Assembly: GCA_023362775.1 (NCBI GenBank)
Contig: JALMGJ010000001.1
Span: 65,792,001 to 65,856,000, forward strand
Origin: Charina bottae
Lineage: Eukaryota > Chordata > Lepidosauria > Squamata > Charinaidae
Length of the DNA: 64,000 nt
Direction of reading: 5' to 3'
Shown: piece by piece, positions 50,256 through 60,636 of the stretch
Layout: each line of letters starts with the position of its first letter
Position numbering within the stretch: position 1 is the stretch's first letter
Notes under the pieces: model-generated
Seen by the model: only the letters and a program-made list of their open reading frames with translations
Told to the model about the DNA's origin: nothing
The model's database searches: none
Program-made: the position numbers and the translations under genes

Positions 50256-50738
50256 TGTGATGGAAGAATAAGGAGATGAATGTCCTAAGAGTGCTGGTTG
50301 ATGGAGTTTTGAAGGTTAATAAAAGAACTCCAAGCAGCTAACAGCAATCTTGCAGAGTAGAAGCGTGAACCAGCAGGGAACTTGCACTTTAAGCTTAATT
50401 GCGTTCAGAAATAAATTCAGTCTTCACACATTTGTTAGATGAAGAAAAATAGAGATAGCTTACATTTATTCAGTAGATCTGGATACAAGCAGATTCATTG
50501 TAGATCTGTGTGCAAGCGAGATGGAATGGACGAGAGCTGCATGGTGCAGCCCTCCTGCTTGCAGGTGTGCCCAAAGAGTAATGGAGGTTGTTACTCCCCC
50601 AAACTCAAGAAGAAGGAGGAAGTGGAAATCAGGTGACCCATGTGACACCCCACAAGCACAATAGAGATGCGTTTTACTAGAAAAGACCTCCCTTATGCTT
50701 ATGAGACAATGCTGAGCTGACCCCTGATGATTCCAACA
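50256..50738 (-). mobile_element. Possible solo LTR
   Basis: On the minus strand it begins TGTTGGAATCATCAGGGG and ends ttcttccatcaca, with aatttatttctgaacgc and ttattaacc near the end. No duplication of the flanks was found and no second copy is present, so the call is tentative. Confidence 0.35.
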
Positions 50739-51057
50739 CTGGTGCTCATGGCCATTGAAAGAGTAGGAAAATATGTCAGCCTAAAACAACTAGGGCAGGG
50801 TTGAGCAAAGCTGCATTTTAAAATTATTTTTCAACAGTCAAGACTCTCAGGGGAAGGCAGAGACATAATGATGTCATTGGAAGGGTTGGGCTGAAGTTTT
50901 CACTCCACATTTTTGGTATTTGGGAGGGATTTTATAGATAAATTCAACTGTGAAGAGCCTAGCATAAACTTTGATAACCCTTAAAGGCTGCCATTGTTTT
51001 TGGCTTTTTCATACTTTTGGGGGCATGACCCGGGGAGGAGAGTGCTCCTAAGGCATT

Positions 51058-54000
51058 TGTTGTTGTTGTTGTTCAGTCGTTCAGTCGTGTCCGACTCTTC
51101 GTGACCTCATGGACCATAGCACGCCAGGCCTTCCTGTCCTCCACTGTCTCTCGGAGTTTACTCAAATTCATGTTCATTACATCGGTGATGCTATCTAACC
51201 ATCTCATCCTCTGCCGTCCCCTTCTCCTTTTGCCCTCAGTCTTTCCCAGCATCAGGGTCTTTTCCAGTGAGTCCTCTCTTCTCATTAGGTGGCCAAAGTA
51301 TTTGAGCTTCAGCTTCAGCATCTGTCCTTCCAATGAGCAGTCAGGGTTGATTTCCTTTAGGATTGACTGGTTTGACCTCCTTGCAGTCCAAGGGACTCTC
51401 AAGAGTCTTCTCCAGCACCACAGCTCGAAAGCATCAATTCTTCGGCGCTCAGCCTTCCTTATGGTCCAACTCTCACAGCCATACATTGCTACTGGAAAAA
51501 CCATAGCTTTAACTATACGGACCTTTGTCGGCAAGGTGATGTCTCTGCTTTTTAATATGCTGTCTAGGTTTGCCATAGCTTTCCTTCCAAGGAGCAAGCG
51601 TCTTTTAATTTCATGGCTGCAGTCACCGTCTGCGGTGATCTTGGAGCCCAAGAAAATAAAATCTGTCACTGCTTCCATTTCTTCCCCTTCTATTTGCCAG
51701 GAAGTGATGGGACCAGATGCCATGATCTGGGTTTTTTTAATGTTGAGTTTCAAGCCAGCTTTTGCACTCTCCTCTTTCACCCTCATCAAGAGGCTCTTTA
51801 GTTCCTCTTCACTTTCTGCCATTAGGGTGGTATCGTCTGCATATCTGAGGTTGTTGATATTTTTCCCGGCAATCTTAACTCCGGCTTGTGATTCATCCAG
51901 CCCGGCATTTCTCATGATGTACTCTGCATATAAGTTAAATAAGCAGGGTGATAATATACAGCCTTGTCGTACTCCTTTCCCAATTTTGAACCATTCGGTT
52001 GTTCCATGTCCGGTTCTAACTGTTGCTTCTTGACCCACATACAGGTTTCTCAGGAGACAGGTAAGGTGGTCTGGTACTCCCATCTCTTTAAGACTTTGCC
52101 ACAGTTTGTTGTGATCCACACAATCAAAGGCTTTAGCGTAGTCAATGAAGCAGAAGTAGATGTTTTTCTGGAACTCTCTTGCTTTTTCCATGATCCAGCG
52201 AATGTTGGCAATCTGATCTCTAGTTCCTCTGCCTCTTCGAAACCCAGCTTGCACTTCTGGTAGTTCTCGGTTCACATGCTGCTGAAGCCTAGCTTGTAGG
52301 ATTTTGAGCATAACCTTGCTGGCATGTGAAATGAGCGCAATTGTACGGTAGTTTGAACATTCTTTGGCATTGCCTTTCTTTGGAATTGGAACGTAAACTG
52401 ACCTTTTCCAATCCTGTGGCCACTGTTGAGTTTTCCAAATTTGTTGGCATATTGAGTGCAGCACTTTAACAGCATCATCTTTTAGGATTTTAAATAGCTC
52501 AGCTGGGATACTGTCTTCTCCGCTAGCTTTGTTGTTAGTAATGCTTCCTAAGGCCCACTTGACTTCACTTTCTAGGATGTCCGGCTCAAGGTCAGTGACC
52601 ACACCATCGTATTTATCAGGGATATTAAGATCTTTCTTGTATAGTTCTTCTGTGTATTCTTGCCACCTCTTCTTAATCTCTTCTGCTTCTGTTAGGTCCC
52701 TGCCTTTTTTGTCCTTTATCATGCCCATCTTTGCACAAAACGTTCCCTTGATATCTCCGATTTTCTTGAAGAGATCTCTAGTCTTCCCCATTCTATTGTT
52801 TTCCTCGATTTCTTTGCATTGTTCATTTAAGAAGGCCTTCTTATCTCTCCTTGCTATTCTCTGGAATTCTGCATTCAGTTGTTTATATCTTTCCCTTTCT
52901 CCCTTGCCTTTTGCTTCCCTTCTTTCCTCAGCTATTTGTAAAGCCTCATCAGTCAGCCACTTTGCTTTCTTGCATTTCTTTTTCTTTGGGATGGTTTTAG
53001 TTGCTGCCTCCTGTACAATGTTACGAACCTCCATCCATAGTTCTTCAGGCACTCTGTCTACCAGATCTAATCCTTTAAATCTATTCCTCACCTCCACTGT
53101 ATATTCATAAGGGATATGATTTAGGTCATACCTGATTGGTCTAGTGGTTTTCTCTACGTTCTTCAATTTAAGCCTAAATTTTGCAATAAGAAGCTCATGA
53201 TCTGAGCCACAGTCAGCTCCAGGTCTTGTTTTTGCTGATTGTATAGAGCTTCTCCATCTTTGGCTGCAAAGTATATAATCGATCTGATTTCGGTATTGAC
53301 CATCTGGTGATGTCCATGTGTAGAGTCGTCTCTTGTGTTGTTGGAAAAGAGTGTTTGCTATGACCAGCGTGTTCTCTTGACAAAACTCTATTAGCCTTTG
53401 CCCTGCTTCATTTTGTACTCCGAGGCCGAACTTGCCTGTTATTCCGGTTATTTTTTGACTTCCTACCTTAGCATTCCAGTCCCCTATGATGAAAAGGACA
53501 TCTTTTTTTGGTGTTAGTTCTAGAAGGTGTTGTAGGTCTTCATAGAACCGGTCAACTTCAGCTTCTTTGGCATCAGTGGTTGGGGCATAGACTTGGATCA
53601 CTGTGATGTTGAATGGTTTGCCTTGGATTCGAACTGAAAGCATTCTGTCGTTTTTGAGGTTGTACCCCAGTACTGCCTTTCCCACTCTTTTATTGACTAT
53701 GAGAGCTACTCCATTTCTTCTAAGGGATTCTTGCCCACAGTAGTATATATAATGGTCTCCTGAATTAAATTCGCCCATTCCTGTCCATTTTAGTTCGCTG
53801 ATTCCCAATATGTCGATGTTCAATCTTGTCATCTCATGTTTGACCACATCCAGCTTACCTTGATTCATAGTTCTTACATTCCAGGTTCCTATGCAATATT
53901 GTTCTTTACAGCATCGGACTTTCCTTCCACTTCCAGACACATCCACAACTGAGCGTCCTTTCGGCTTTGGCCCAGCCGTTTCACACTTTCTGGAGCTACT

Positions 54001-54259
54001 CGGAATTGCCCTCCGCTCTTCCCCAGTAGCATTTTGGACACCTTCCGACCTGAGGGGCTCATCTTCCGGCGCCATATCTTTTAGCCTTTTGATACTGTCC
54101 ATGGGTTTTCTTGGCAAGGATACTGGAGTGGTTTGCCATTCCCTCCTCCAGTGGACCACGTTTTGTCAGAACTCTCCATCATGACCTGTTCTTCTTGACC
54201 TGACTTCATTGAGTTACGCAAGCCCCTTCGCCACGACAAGGCAGTGATCCATGAAGGGG
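51058..54259 (-). mobile_element. Full-length BovB (RTE) LINE
   Basis: 3202 bp flanked by the exact 11-bp duplication cctaaggcatt (51047-51057 and 54260-54270). The 5' end reads, on the minus strand, ccccttcatggatcactgcc, and the 3' end is an (AAC)n tail. It contains one long intact frame. BovB is known in squamates and ruminants and is a classic case of horizontal transfer. Its tail resembles the Sauria SINE tails in this window. Confidence 0.95.
51073..54159 (-). CDS. BovB endonuclease/reverse transcriptase, intact
   Basis: 1028 codons without interruption. The protein nicks DNA and copies the element RNA into the nick. An APE-like endonuclease lies at about residues 88-330: GTWNVRTM (91-98), SELKWTG, VIQVYAPTTDA, GDWNAKVG (226-233), NQIDYILCSQRW and GSDHELL (318-324, with the conserved SDH). 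Reverse transcriptase lies at about 540-830: IPAELFKILKDDAV, SNYRTIALI, YFCFIDYAKAFDCVDHNK (D673), GVRQGCILSPCLFNLYAEYI and LRYADDTTLM with YADD at 773-776. A C-terminal region follows with YGCESWTIRKAE and TKSRTRLND. All catalytic motifs are present. Length fits complete RTE elements, which usually have one main frame of about 1000 residues. The first Met is the start of the open frame; initiation further in, near M20 or M29, is possible. Confidence 0.95.
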   Translation of the reverse strand: MVHWRREWQTTPVSLPRKPMDSIKRLKDMAPEDEPLRSEGVQNATGEERRAIPSSSRKCETAGPKPKGRSVVDVSGSGRKVRCCKEQYCIGTWNVRTMNQGKLDVVKHEMTRLNIDILGISELKWTGMGEFNSGDHYIYYCGQESLRRNGVALIVNKRVGKAVLGYNLKNDRMLSVRIQGKPFNITVIQVYAPTTDAKEAEVDRFYEDLQHLLELTPKKDVLFIIGDWNAKVGSQKITGITGKFGLGVQNEAGQRLIEFCQENTLVIANTLFQQHKRRLYTWTSPDGQYRNQIDYILCSQRWRSSIQSAKTRPGADCGSDHELLIAKFRLKLKNVEKTTRPIRYDLNHIPYEYTVEVRNRFKGLDLVDRVPEELWMEVRNIVQEAATKTIPKKKKCKKAKWLTDEALQIAEERREAKGKGERERYKQLNAEFQRIARRDKKAFLNEQCKEIEENNRMGKTRDLFKKIGDIKGTFCAKMGMIKDKKGRDLTEAEEIKKRWQEYTEELYKKDLNIPDKYDGVVTDLEPDILESEVKWALGSITNNKASGEDSIPAELFKILKDDAVKVLHSICQQIWKTQQWPQDWKRSVYVPIPKKGNAKECSNYRTIALISHASKVMLKILQARLQQHVNRELPEVQAGFRRGRGTRDQIANIRWIMEKAREFQKNIYFCFIDYAKAFDCVDHNKLWQSLKEMGVPDHLTCLLRNLYVGQEATVRTGHGTTEWFKIGKGVRQGCILSPCLFNLYAEYIMRNAGLDESQAGVKIAGKNINNLRYADDTTLMAESEEELKSLLMRVKEESAKAGLKLNIKKTQIMASGPITSWQIEGEEMEAVTDFIFLGSKITADGDCSHEIKRRLLLGRKAMANLDSILKSRDITLPTKVRIVKAMVFPVAMYGCESWTIRKAERRRIDAFELWCWRRLLRVPWTARRSNQSILKEINPDCSLEGQMLKLKLKYFGHLMRREDSLEKTLMLGKTEGKRRRGRQRMRWLDSITDVMNMNLSKLRETVEDRKAWRAMVHEVTKSRTRLND

Positions 54260-54270
54260 CCTAAGGCATT

Positions 54271-54900
54271 AAGGTTTGTTTAATGTGGACATGTTATCAC
54301 TAGGTCACTGAAGACACAAGTATTATACTTTTAATGATTAGCAAGGGTATGTGTGACTTGATTCTCTTTTAGAAAATGGGGTTTGAAATGATATTGAGAC
54401 AAACTTTCTCTTACACTAGGGCTGGTTCACACAGATTAACTCAGCATGTAATTTTTCACTAACAGGCATTTATAAACCAATTGGAGGACAGCTGTGAAGA
54501 ATGTGTATGCACTGAGTTATTTTTGAGAATCTGTTAGAGCTAAAAGTTGCGTATCATTTAATGAGTAGAAGTAGTAGATTAACTACCAGATCAACTAGCT
54601 TAAAACATGGGAAGTAACATGTGCTTTTTTGTGGGTTAAAAATGTCAGTTTCTTGGAAGATGGTGTATATTGCTTCTCTTCTGGCATGGGAAGACTATTT
54701 AGCTATAATTTAAAGAAGTACTTAAAAATGCAGCTGCTCCCCCAAACTGCACAGGAAAAGGGTTCTCATTGCTGGTGATATTTTGAAAATATATATTTAA
54801 GCAACAGCTACTGAGCACTAGGTGCTAATGGAATACTTGTGTGTTTCTGGTCTTCAGTATTGACAAATTTATTTTGTAAAAACTGAGTCTCAATTCATTG
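54271..54900. other. No gene seen
   Basis: AT-rich DNA without supported features. Confidence 0.5.
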
Positions 54901-54908
54901 CAATGGAG

Positions 54909-55223
54909 CAGAGCTTTCCAAACTTTTCATGTTGGTGACACATTTTTTAGACATGCATCATTTCGCGACACACTCTTACAGCAGGGCACAAGGCAGGCAT
55001 TAGGACCTGCGCAGAATCACAGCAGGTTTGGAGGCAGCAAGGCACGAGGCAGGCACTAGGACCTGTGTGGAATCACAGCAGGTTTGAAGGCAGCAAGGCA
55101 CAAGGCAGGCACTAGGACCTGCACGGAATCCTGGCAGGGCTCCGAGGCAGCAGCCGCCGCGACACACCCAGTCACTGCAGCCGACACACTAACGTGTCCC
55201 GACACACAGTTTGGAAAGCTCTG
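54909..55223. mobile_element. hAT-like element with internal tandem repeats
   Basis: 315 bp with ends cagagctttccaaac and the inverted gtttggaaagctctg, flanked by the exact 8-bp duplication caatggag (54901-54908 and 55224-55231). Inside, a unit of about 60 bp (aggcaggcactaggacctg ... gcagcaaggcac) is repeated about three times. Confidence 0.88.
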
Positions 55224-55387
55224 CAATGGAGGAATAATATCTTTATTTCAATAGAAATTTTTGGCCTTTTTCAACCACCACCACTACCGTCACCACCTCC
55301 TAATAGCATGAACTTAGTTCCTTGTTGCTTGTTCTTCCCAATAAATGGCTGTTAAAATTTGCTTTGGAAAATTTCTCTGCACTATTT

Positions 55388-57660
55388 ATTTATTTATTTA
55401 TTTAACTTATATGACCGCCCATCTCCCCCAACGGGGAACTCTGGGCGGTTTACAATAAAACTGATTAAAATAGAATAAAGAATATAAAAATACAATCAAA
55501 TAATACAATAAATAAATTATAAAATCCAAATGGCCAGATAGCTTAATAAAAAGAAGGACATCATGAAATTAACCACCCCCATGAGGAACTATTATTTCCT
55601 CCTTCCCATGCCAGGCGGAAGAACCAGGCCTTCAGATCTTTCCTAAAGGTCAGGAGGGAGGGGATCTGCCTCAACTCTGGGGGCAAGGTGTTCCAGAGTG
55701 CTGGTGCCACCACAGAGAAGGCCCGCCTTCTAGACCCCACCAGATGACACTCTCTTATTGATGGGGTTTGTAGCAGGCCCTCTCTGAATGATCGGGTGGG
55801 GCGGGTCGATGATATGGGGATAAGACGGTCCCTCAGGTATTCTGGTCCCATGACATGTAGGGCTTTAAAGGTGATAACCAACACCTTGAATTGTACCCGG
55901 AAGCAAACCGGCACCCAATGCAGCTCGCGGAGTAAAGGTGTTATATGCGCTGATCTTGGCGCACCTAGAACTGCTCGTGCGGCTGCACTCTGCACCAGTT
56001 GTAGTTTACGGATAGTCTTCAAGGGTAGCCCCATGTAAAGCGCATTGCAATAGTCTACATGGGAGATGATGAGAGCATGAGTGACTGTTCGGAGGGCATC
56101 TTGATCCAGGAATGGGCGTAACTGGCGCACCAGCCGAAGCTGTGCAAAAGCCCTCCTAGCCACGACTGCCACCTGCTCTTCGAGTAGGAGTCGTGAGTCT
56201 AGAAGGACCCCCAAGTTCCGCACGAGCTCCGAATGGGGCAGTGCTACCCCATCGAGAACCAAAGATGATAATTTCCCAGAAGACGCTAAGCCATCAATCC
56301 ACAGCCATTCGGTCTTGCCAGGGTTCAACTGAAGCCTGTTGTTCCCCATCCAGGCCCTCACAGCCCCCAGGCACTGAGACAGGGTGGTCACTGCATCACT
56401 TACTTCACCTGGGATGGAGATATACAATTGATGATACCTCATCCCATGATGTCTGATGACCTCACCCAACGGTTTCATGTAGATGTTGAATAGGAGAGGA
56501 GAGAGAACCGAACCCTGCGGCACTCCATATAAGAGCGGTCGCGGGCTGGATCTCTCCTCCCCTATCACCACCGAATGGGAACGGCCCTGGAGGAAGGTGA
56601 ACCAGCGCAAAACTACGCCTCTCACCCCCAACTCCCTAAGCTGACCCAAAAGGATACCATTGTTGATGGTATCAAAAGCCGCTGAAAGATCCAAGAGAGC
56701 CAGGATGGATGCACTACCTCCATCCTGCTCCCGCCAGAGGTCATCCATAAGCGCGACCAATGCAGTCTCTGTCCCATATCCCAGCCTGAAACCTGACTGA
56801 AAAGGGTCTAGATAATCTGCTTCATCCAAGGTCCTCTGAAGTTGCAACGCCACCACTTTCTCAACCACCTTCCCCAAAAAGGGGAATGGGGATAGTTCTA
56901 ACTTTCCCCTCAGATCACTTTGCCATTGCTCTGACAAGAAAACCAAATCCGGGGTGAGTCCACTGTCACGAGTCAGGTCCCGAATAATCTGGGACAGGCC
57001 CGTGGCTGCCATGGTAGCCATGAACTCCCGAGCCCCTTCCGAAGCACACCCCAGGGAAGGCAAGTTAAAATCCCCCAGGACCATCAGCCTGGGAAACTCC
57101 ACCGCCAACCCCGAGATGGCCTCCAGCAACTCAGGCAGGGAGGTTGCTACGCAGCAGGGAGGCTGATACAGTAGCAACATTCCCAACTGTTCTCGGGCAC
57201 CCAACTTGAAAAACAGGGTCTCACATCCGAACACTTGTGGAGCAAGGCCCCTGAAAGCCACCAAAGATTCTCTGATGATAACTGCCACCCCTCCTCCCCT
57301 ACCCCGGTGTCTCGGCTGGTGCCACACCTGAAACCCGGCTGGGCACATTTCCGAGAGGGCTACCCCTCCCTCTGGGCCCAGCCAGGTCTCAGTAATACAC
57401 GCCAGGTCAGCCCCTCTCTCCGTGATTAATTCGCTTATGAGAGGGGCTTTGTTGTTTACTGACCTGGCGTTAAGTAGCAGCAGCCGAAAACCAGGGCCCT
57501 CAAGGATCTGCTGTCCAGAACCTGGGTTTGAACTCGGAGGACCGGAACGCGCCACCGGTACCAAACACCGGGGGCGCCTTCCGCGAAACCTATAACTATA
57601 GCCATTTATCAGTGAAAGTGGCTTTTGCCTTTCCCTCATGCAAAAAATAAAAAAAGGAGC
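55388..57660 (-). mobile_element. CR1/L3-type LINE with internal deletions
   Basis: Runs on the minus strand from about 57660 to an (AAAT)n tail at 55388-55403, with the family 3' UTR hairpin (aaccgcccagagttccccgt ... gatgggcggt). It includes the endonuclease, unlike the other copies here. Confidence 0.88.
55561..57639 (-). CDS. CR1/L3 protein with endonuclease, RT active site deleted
   Basis: 692 codons open. The endonuclease is visible as LLLNARSVNNKAPLISELIT, CITETWLGPEGGV, GGGVAVIIRESL and LGDFNLPSLG. At about residue 245 the frame jumps from LRGKLELSP to FPFLGKVVEKVVALQLQ, losing at least ~175 residues that the copy at 40892-42754 still has. RT blocks follow: FQSGFRLGYGTETALV, SAAFDT and GVPQGSVLSPLLFNIYMKPL. 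The sequence then reads RYHQLYIS where the sister copy has RYHQYANDTQLYIS, so an 18-bp in-frame deletion has removed the catalytic block. A 3-bp deletion lies nearby (RWFTFLQG). The rest continues to SSWGWLIS. The frame is open, but reverse transcriptase activity is not expected. Confidence 0.9.
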   Translation of the reverse strand: MRERQKPLSLINGYSYRFRGRRPRCLVPVARSGPPSSNPGSGQQILEGPGFRLLLLNARSVNNKAPLISELITERGADLACITETWLGPEGGVALSEMCPAGFQVWHQPRHRGRGGGVAVIIRESLVAFRGLAPQVFGCETLFFKLGAREQLGMLLLYQPPCCVATSLPELLEAISGLAVEFPRLMVLGDFNLPSLGCASEGAREFMATMAATGLSQIIRDLTRDSGLTPDLVFLSEQWQSDLRGKLELSPFPFLGKVVEKVVALQLQRTLDEADYLDPFQSGFRLGYGTETALVALMDDLWREQDGGSASILALLDLSAAFDTINNGILLGQLRELGVRGVVLRWFTFLQGRSHSVVIGEERSSPRPLLYGVPQGSVLSPLLFNIYMKPLGEVIRHHGMRYHQLYISIPGEVSDAVTTLSQCLGAVRAWMGNNRLQLNPGKTEWLWIDGLASSGKLSSLVLDGVALPHSELVRNLGVLLDSRLLLEEQVAVVARRAFAQLRLVRQLRPFLDQDALRTVTHALIISHVDYCNALYMGLPLKTIRKLQLVQSAAARAVLGAPRSAHITPLLRELHWVPVCFRVQFKVLVITFKALHVMGPEYLRDRLIPISSTRPTRSFREGLLQTPSIRECHLVGSRRRAFSVVAPALWNTLPPELRQIPSLLTFRKDLKAWFFRLAWEGGNNSSSWGWLIS

Positions 57661-58521
57661 TCTTCATCTGCTCAAGGCAGGAAAGGCTGCTAGAATCATT
57701 TCTCTGAAATCTGAACTTCTTCCCCCTTGGAGTCCTCTGCTAACTCCCTGTTAATCACATAAGAATGGTCTTACATTGGCATTCTTGGATGCTAGGTAGG
57801 GGAGAAAGACTCCTTCAGGTTTTTTTCCCATATCAATGAACTGTAAAACACGTTTAGTCAAAAGTCTGCAGCAGATGAGCCGTGGTGTCAGCTGCCTGTC
57901 TGGATGGGGGCTTGCTTCCTTGCCCTGAATATAAGTTATGCCCTCTGTTGAAATGGAGGACATCCTTAACAGCTGAAGGCCCTCTTTGTTGCTCATATGG
58001 TGGGGCAGGGCTGCTTGGCCATGCATGCTCCAGGGACCTTGGGCTCCAAACAGCTGTCTCTAGCCCCCTCAATTTATTTGCTCTATGCAGGAAGTTTCTT
58101 TTGCCAGCTAAAGCCAACTTTATCAGACAGTTTTACTGCTGGCTGTTAAAATCAAACAAGTTCCTTTGAACAGAAAACACCTAGATGGCATTAGGAAAGA
58201 TTATATGAAGAAAAGGCATGCGTGCATTCTCTTCCTCTCTTGCACACTCACTCACATACTGTACATGCGTTGGTAGGGCTGTCAAAAATAATGTGATTGT
58301 TTTATGGGGGGACTGAGCTTCATCTAAAATGATGTGCTCAAACGTGGAAAATTGAGAATTTCCCCAAAATATCTGTCCATCTATGTAATTATAAGCATAT
58401 ATAAAAGTCCCAAAGCAATTAATGTCAAAATTGAGACAACCTCAAATGAGTTTTGCAACTTCCTGAAAATAGGTATTTCCACTTGTAGGGAGGCTATACC
58501 ACTGACTACTGGTAATTACTT
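57661..58521. other. No gene seen
   Basis: Unique-looking DNA with overlapping short frames on both strands (57751-58169), none recognisable. Confidence 0.45.
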
Positions 58522-58692
58522 ATTAGATTATTTATTTATTTATTTATTTATTTAATTAATTTTTATCCCTCCTTTATTATTTTTATAAATAACTCAAGGC
58601 GGCGAACATACCTAATACTCCTTCCTCCTCCTATTTTCCCCACAACAGCAACCCTGTGAGGTGAGTTGGGGTGAGAGAGAGTGACTGGCATA
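58522..58692 (-). mobile_element. tRNA SINE, 5' truncated
   Basis: Tail and middle of the family at 10543-10782 (ttattatttttataaataac, ccttcctcctcctattttcc, tgaggtgagttggg), stopping at gagtgactggc before the tRNA head. It serves as the uninterrupted reference for the copia insertion site. Confidence 0.75.
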
Positions 58693-59984
58693 GTTGGTTG
58701 AATAATAGATACTGGATTGATTAATTGACTAATGAATTGATATTAGATTGTTCACATTCTCTGATGTGTTTCTAAACTTTTCTTTTGCCAAAGGAAACAC
58801 GCACAAAATCTATCAGTTCAAAATAACTTGCATTCTGCATATTAATATCTTTCAAAATAAAAGTTGTGAATAAACTACTTTTCATTACAATTGATCTCTC
58901 TCAAAAGAAAAAAAAACATTAATTCTCTGATTATTTTCTGTTAATGCCATTTTCTGTTTGTCCCAAACATATTTCAAAAGTTTCACATATTTTAATTGTA
59001 GTTTTACTTTTATAATGTATAATACAAGAACTCAGATAACTCAGTCCTGGGAAAAGAGAAGGCGTGAGAAAGAAACTCAGAATCACTCAGCCTTGAGTCT
59101 GTTTTGTAGAAGAGGGGGGAGAGGGAAACTCTGACAACAGTAAAGTAGCATTCCTGGAATCCTGACTGATGCATGTATCTTTATTGACTTTATAGCACAA
59201 TCAGTGCTCCAGGTCAACAGTATCTTCATCTTCAAAATCCAGCTGACTCCTCTAATGAAATAATAGTTGCTATGATTCCATAAGATTCACATTGATTCAC
59301 CAGGATTGATGAAAGAGGTACAGCATGGCATACTTAGCATGGCTCTTCTTTTCTCACCATTACACATGTCTCAAATTATTAGCTAAGCAAAGTAGAGGCA
59401 CATATTTGCCACCAGGAAGCAGGAATGGAGTCCATATCAGAGACATCAAGAGAGAATATGAGTGGCCAAGAGCACCAGAAGCATCTCTATTTTAATGCCA
59501 TTGGCTGTTCCCTCATTGACTCATTCTAGCCACACCATCACAGTATTCTTCCTCATAGAAACGCAAGACCCTGATTCTTCCTTCCTTTGAAGGAGAGAGA
59601 AGAAACAAGTAGAGCAGGAGTTGTCAGTCTATCTCAGCCTTATTTTTCTCTCAGTCTCAGATGACCTGTACTTGATGGTAACAGATTTAAAAACAAACAG
59701 TGATGGATGTTGTTGACTAAATGGCTGCAACAGGGAAGAGAATTACTGCAATAGTCCCAAAATAATGTGAGGCAGCAGATTATGGAATTCTAGTGGCAAT
59801 CTGTGCCAAAAAGCTGTGACAATTGGCTCTGGTGTGTAGGAGGACAGTGGAAAGGACCCTGAACCCAATCATCTGCCATTCTCATTCTTCTGACTAAGAC
59901 AAAGATAATGGAGGGCTAGAATGGTACCTACATATTAACTTAAGATTTAATTGGAGTGACCAAATCTAAATGAAATGTACATGT
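58693..59984. other. No gene seen
   Basis: No supported feature. Confidence 0.5.
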
Positions 59985-60262
59985 ACAAATATATGATCAA
60001 ATCTCCAGTGAGTTTCCTGGGGCAGGTATGCCAGGATATCTATAACCAACTGCAGTTTATACTAAGCATGAAGGATGTTGTCCACTTCATTAGCATGCTG
60101 GATGGTTGGGAAAATGGCACACTGGACATGGTCTTTGAAGCAACTTTCCACTTACAGTATGGTGCAAAGAAGGCTGTTTTTATTTTTACTTTTGGAGAGG
60201 GAAGCAGATTCCCGACCTGTTTTGGTTACTATCAGGATTTTGTAACAGCCATTATTAGTTGA
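59985..60262 (+). pseudogene. Possible exon remnant, VWA-like
   Basis: A 95-codon frame with non-random composition: KDVVHFISMLDGWENGTLDM, FEATFHLQYGAKKAVFIFT and GEGSRFPTC. The order helix - YGAKKAVFIFT-type strand - glycine turn resembles part of a von Willebrand A domain. A splice-acceptor-like tttcctggggcag precedes the similarity at 60027. There is no second exon in the window and I do not recognise a gene, so a coincidental frame is possible. Confidence 0.2.
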
Positions 60263-60474
60263 CAGCATTATATGCCATTTTCAAGCTATGATATGGTCAA
60301 CTAAAGTTTATTGAAATAAACAAATCTTGGGAATAAAAAACAATTTGAGAAGCATAAACTGAACACAGTTTGCACTGCTATTTCTGCTTAGTATTTATAG
60401 AAAAAAAGTGGAAGGGTTACACTCATAAACAAAATTTGGGTTCATAAGATGCCTCATCTTATGTGACAGAATTT

Positions 60475-60636
60475 TTCTGTCACTGAAAAATTCTAAGGAG
60501 CTCAGTTCAAACTATGAATTTTAGATCTCTGGCCATAAGATGCCTCATGCATCTTATGGCCAGAGAGGCATCTTATGGCCAGAGATCTAAAATTCATAGT
60601 TTGAACTGAGCTCCTTAGAATTTTTCAGTGACAGAA
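60475..60636. repeat. Perfect 72-bp inverted repeat
   Basis: Arms 60475-60546 and 60565-60636 are exact reverse complements, separated by 18 bases. A smaller hairpin, gtgacagaatttttctgtcac, overlaps the left arm base. The arms contain ctgtcactgaaaaattctaa and gatctctggccataagatgc. Confidence 0.95.

Noticed and set aside
51101..52033. 310-codon plus-strand frame
   Set aside because: Exact antisense of the BovB reverse transcriptase frame; no independent motif.
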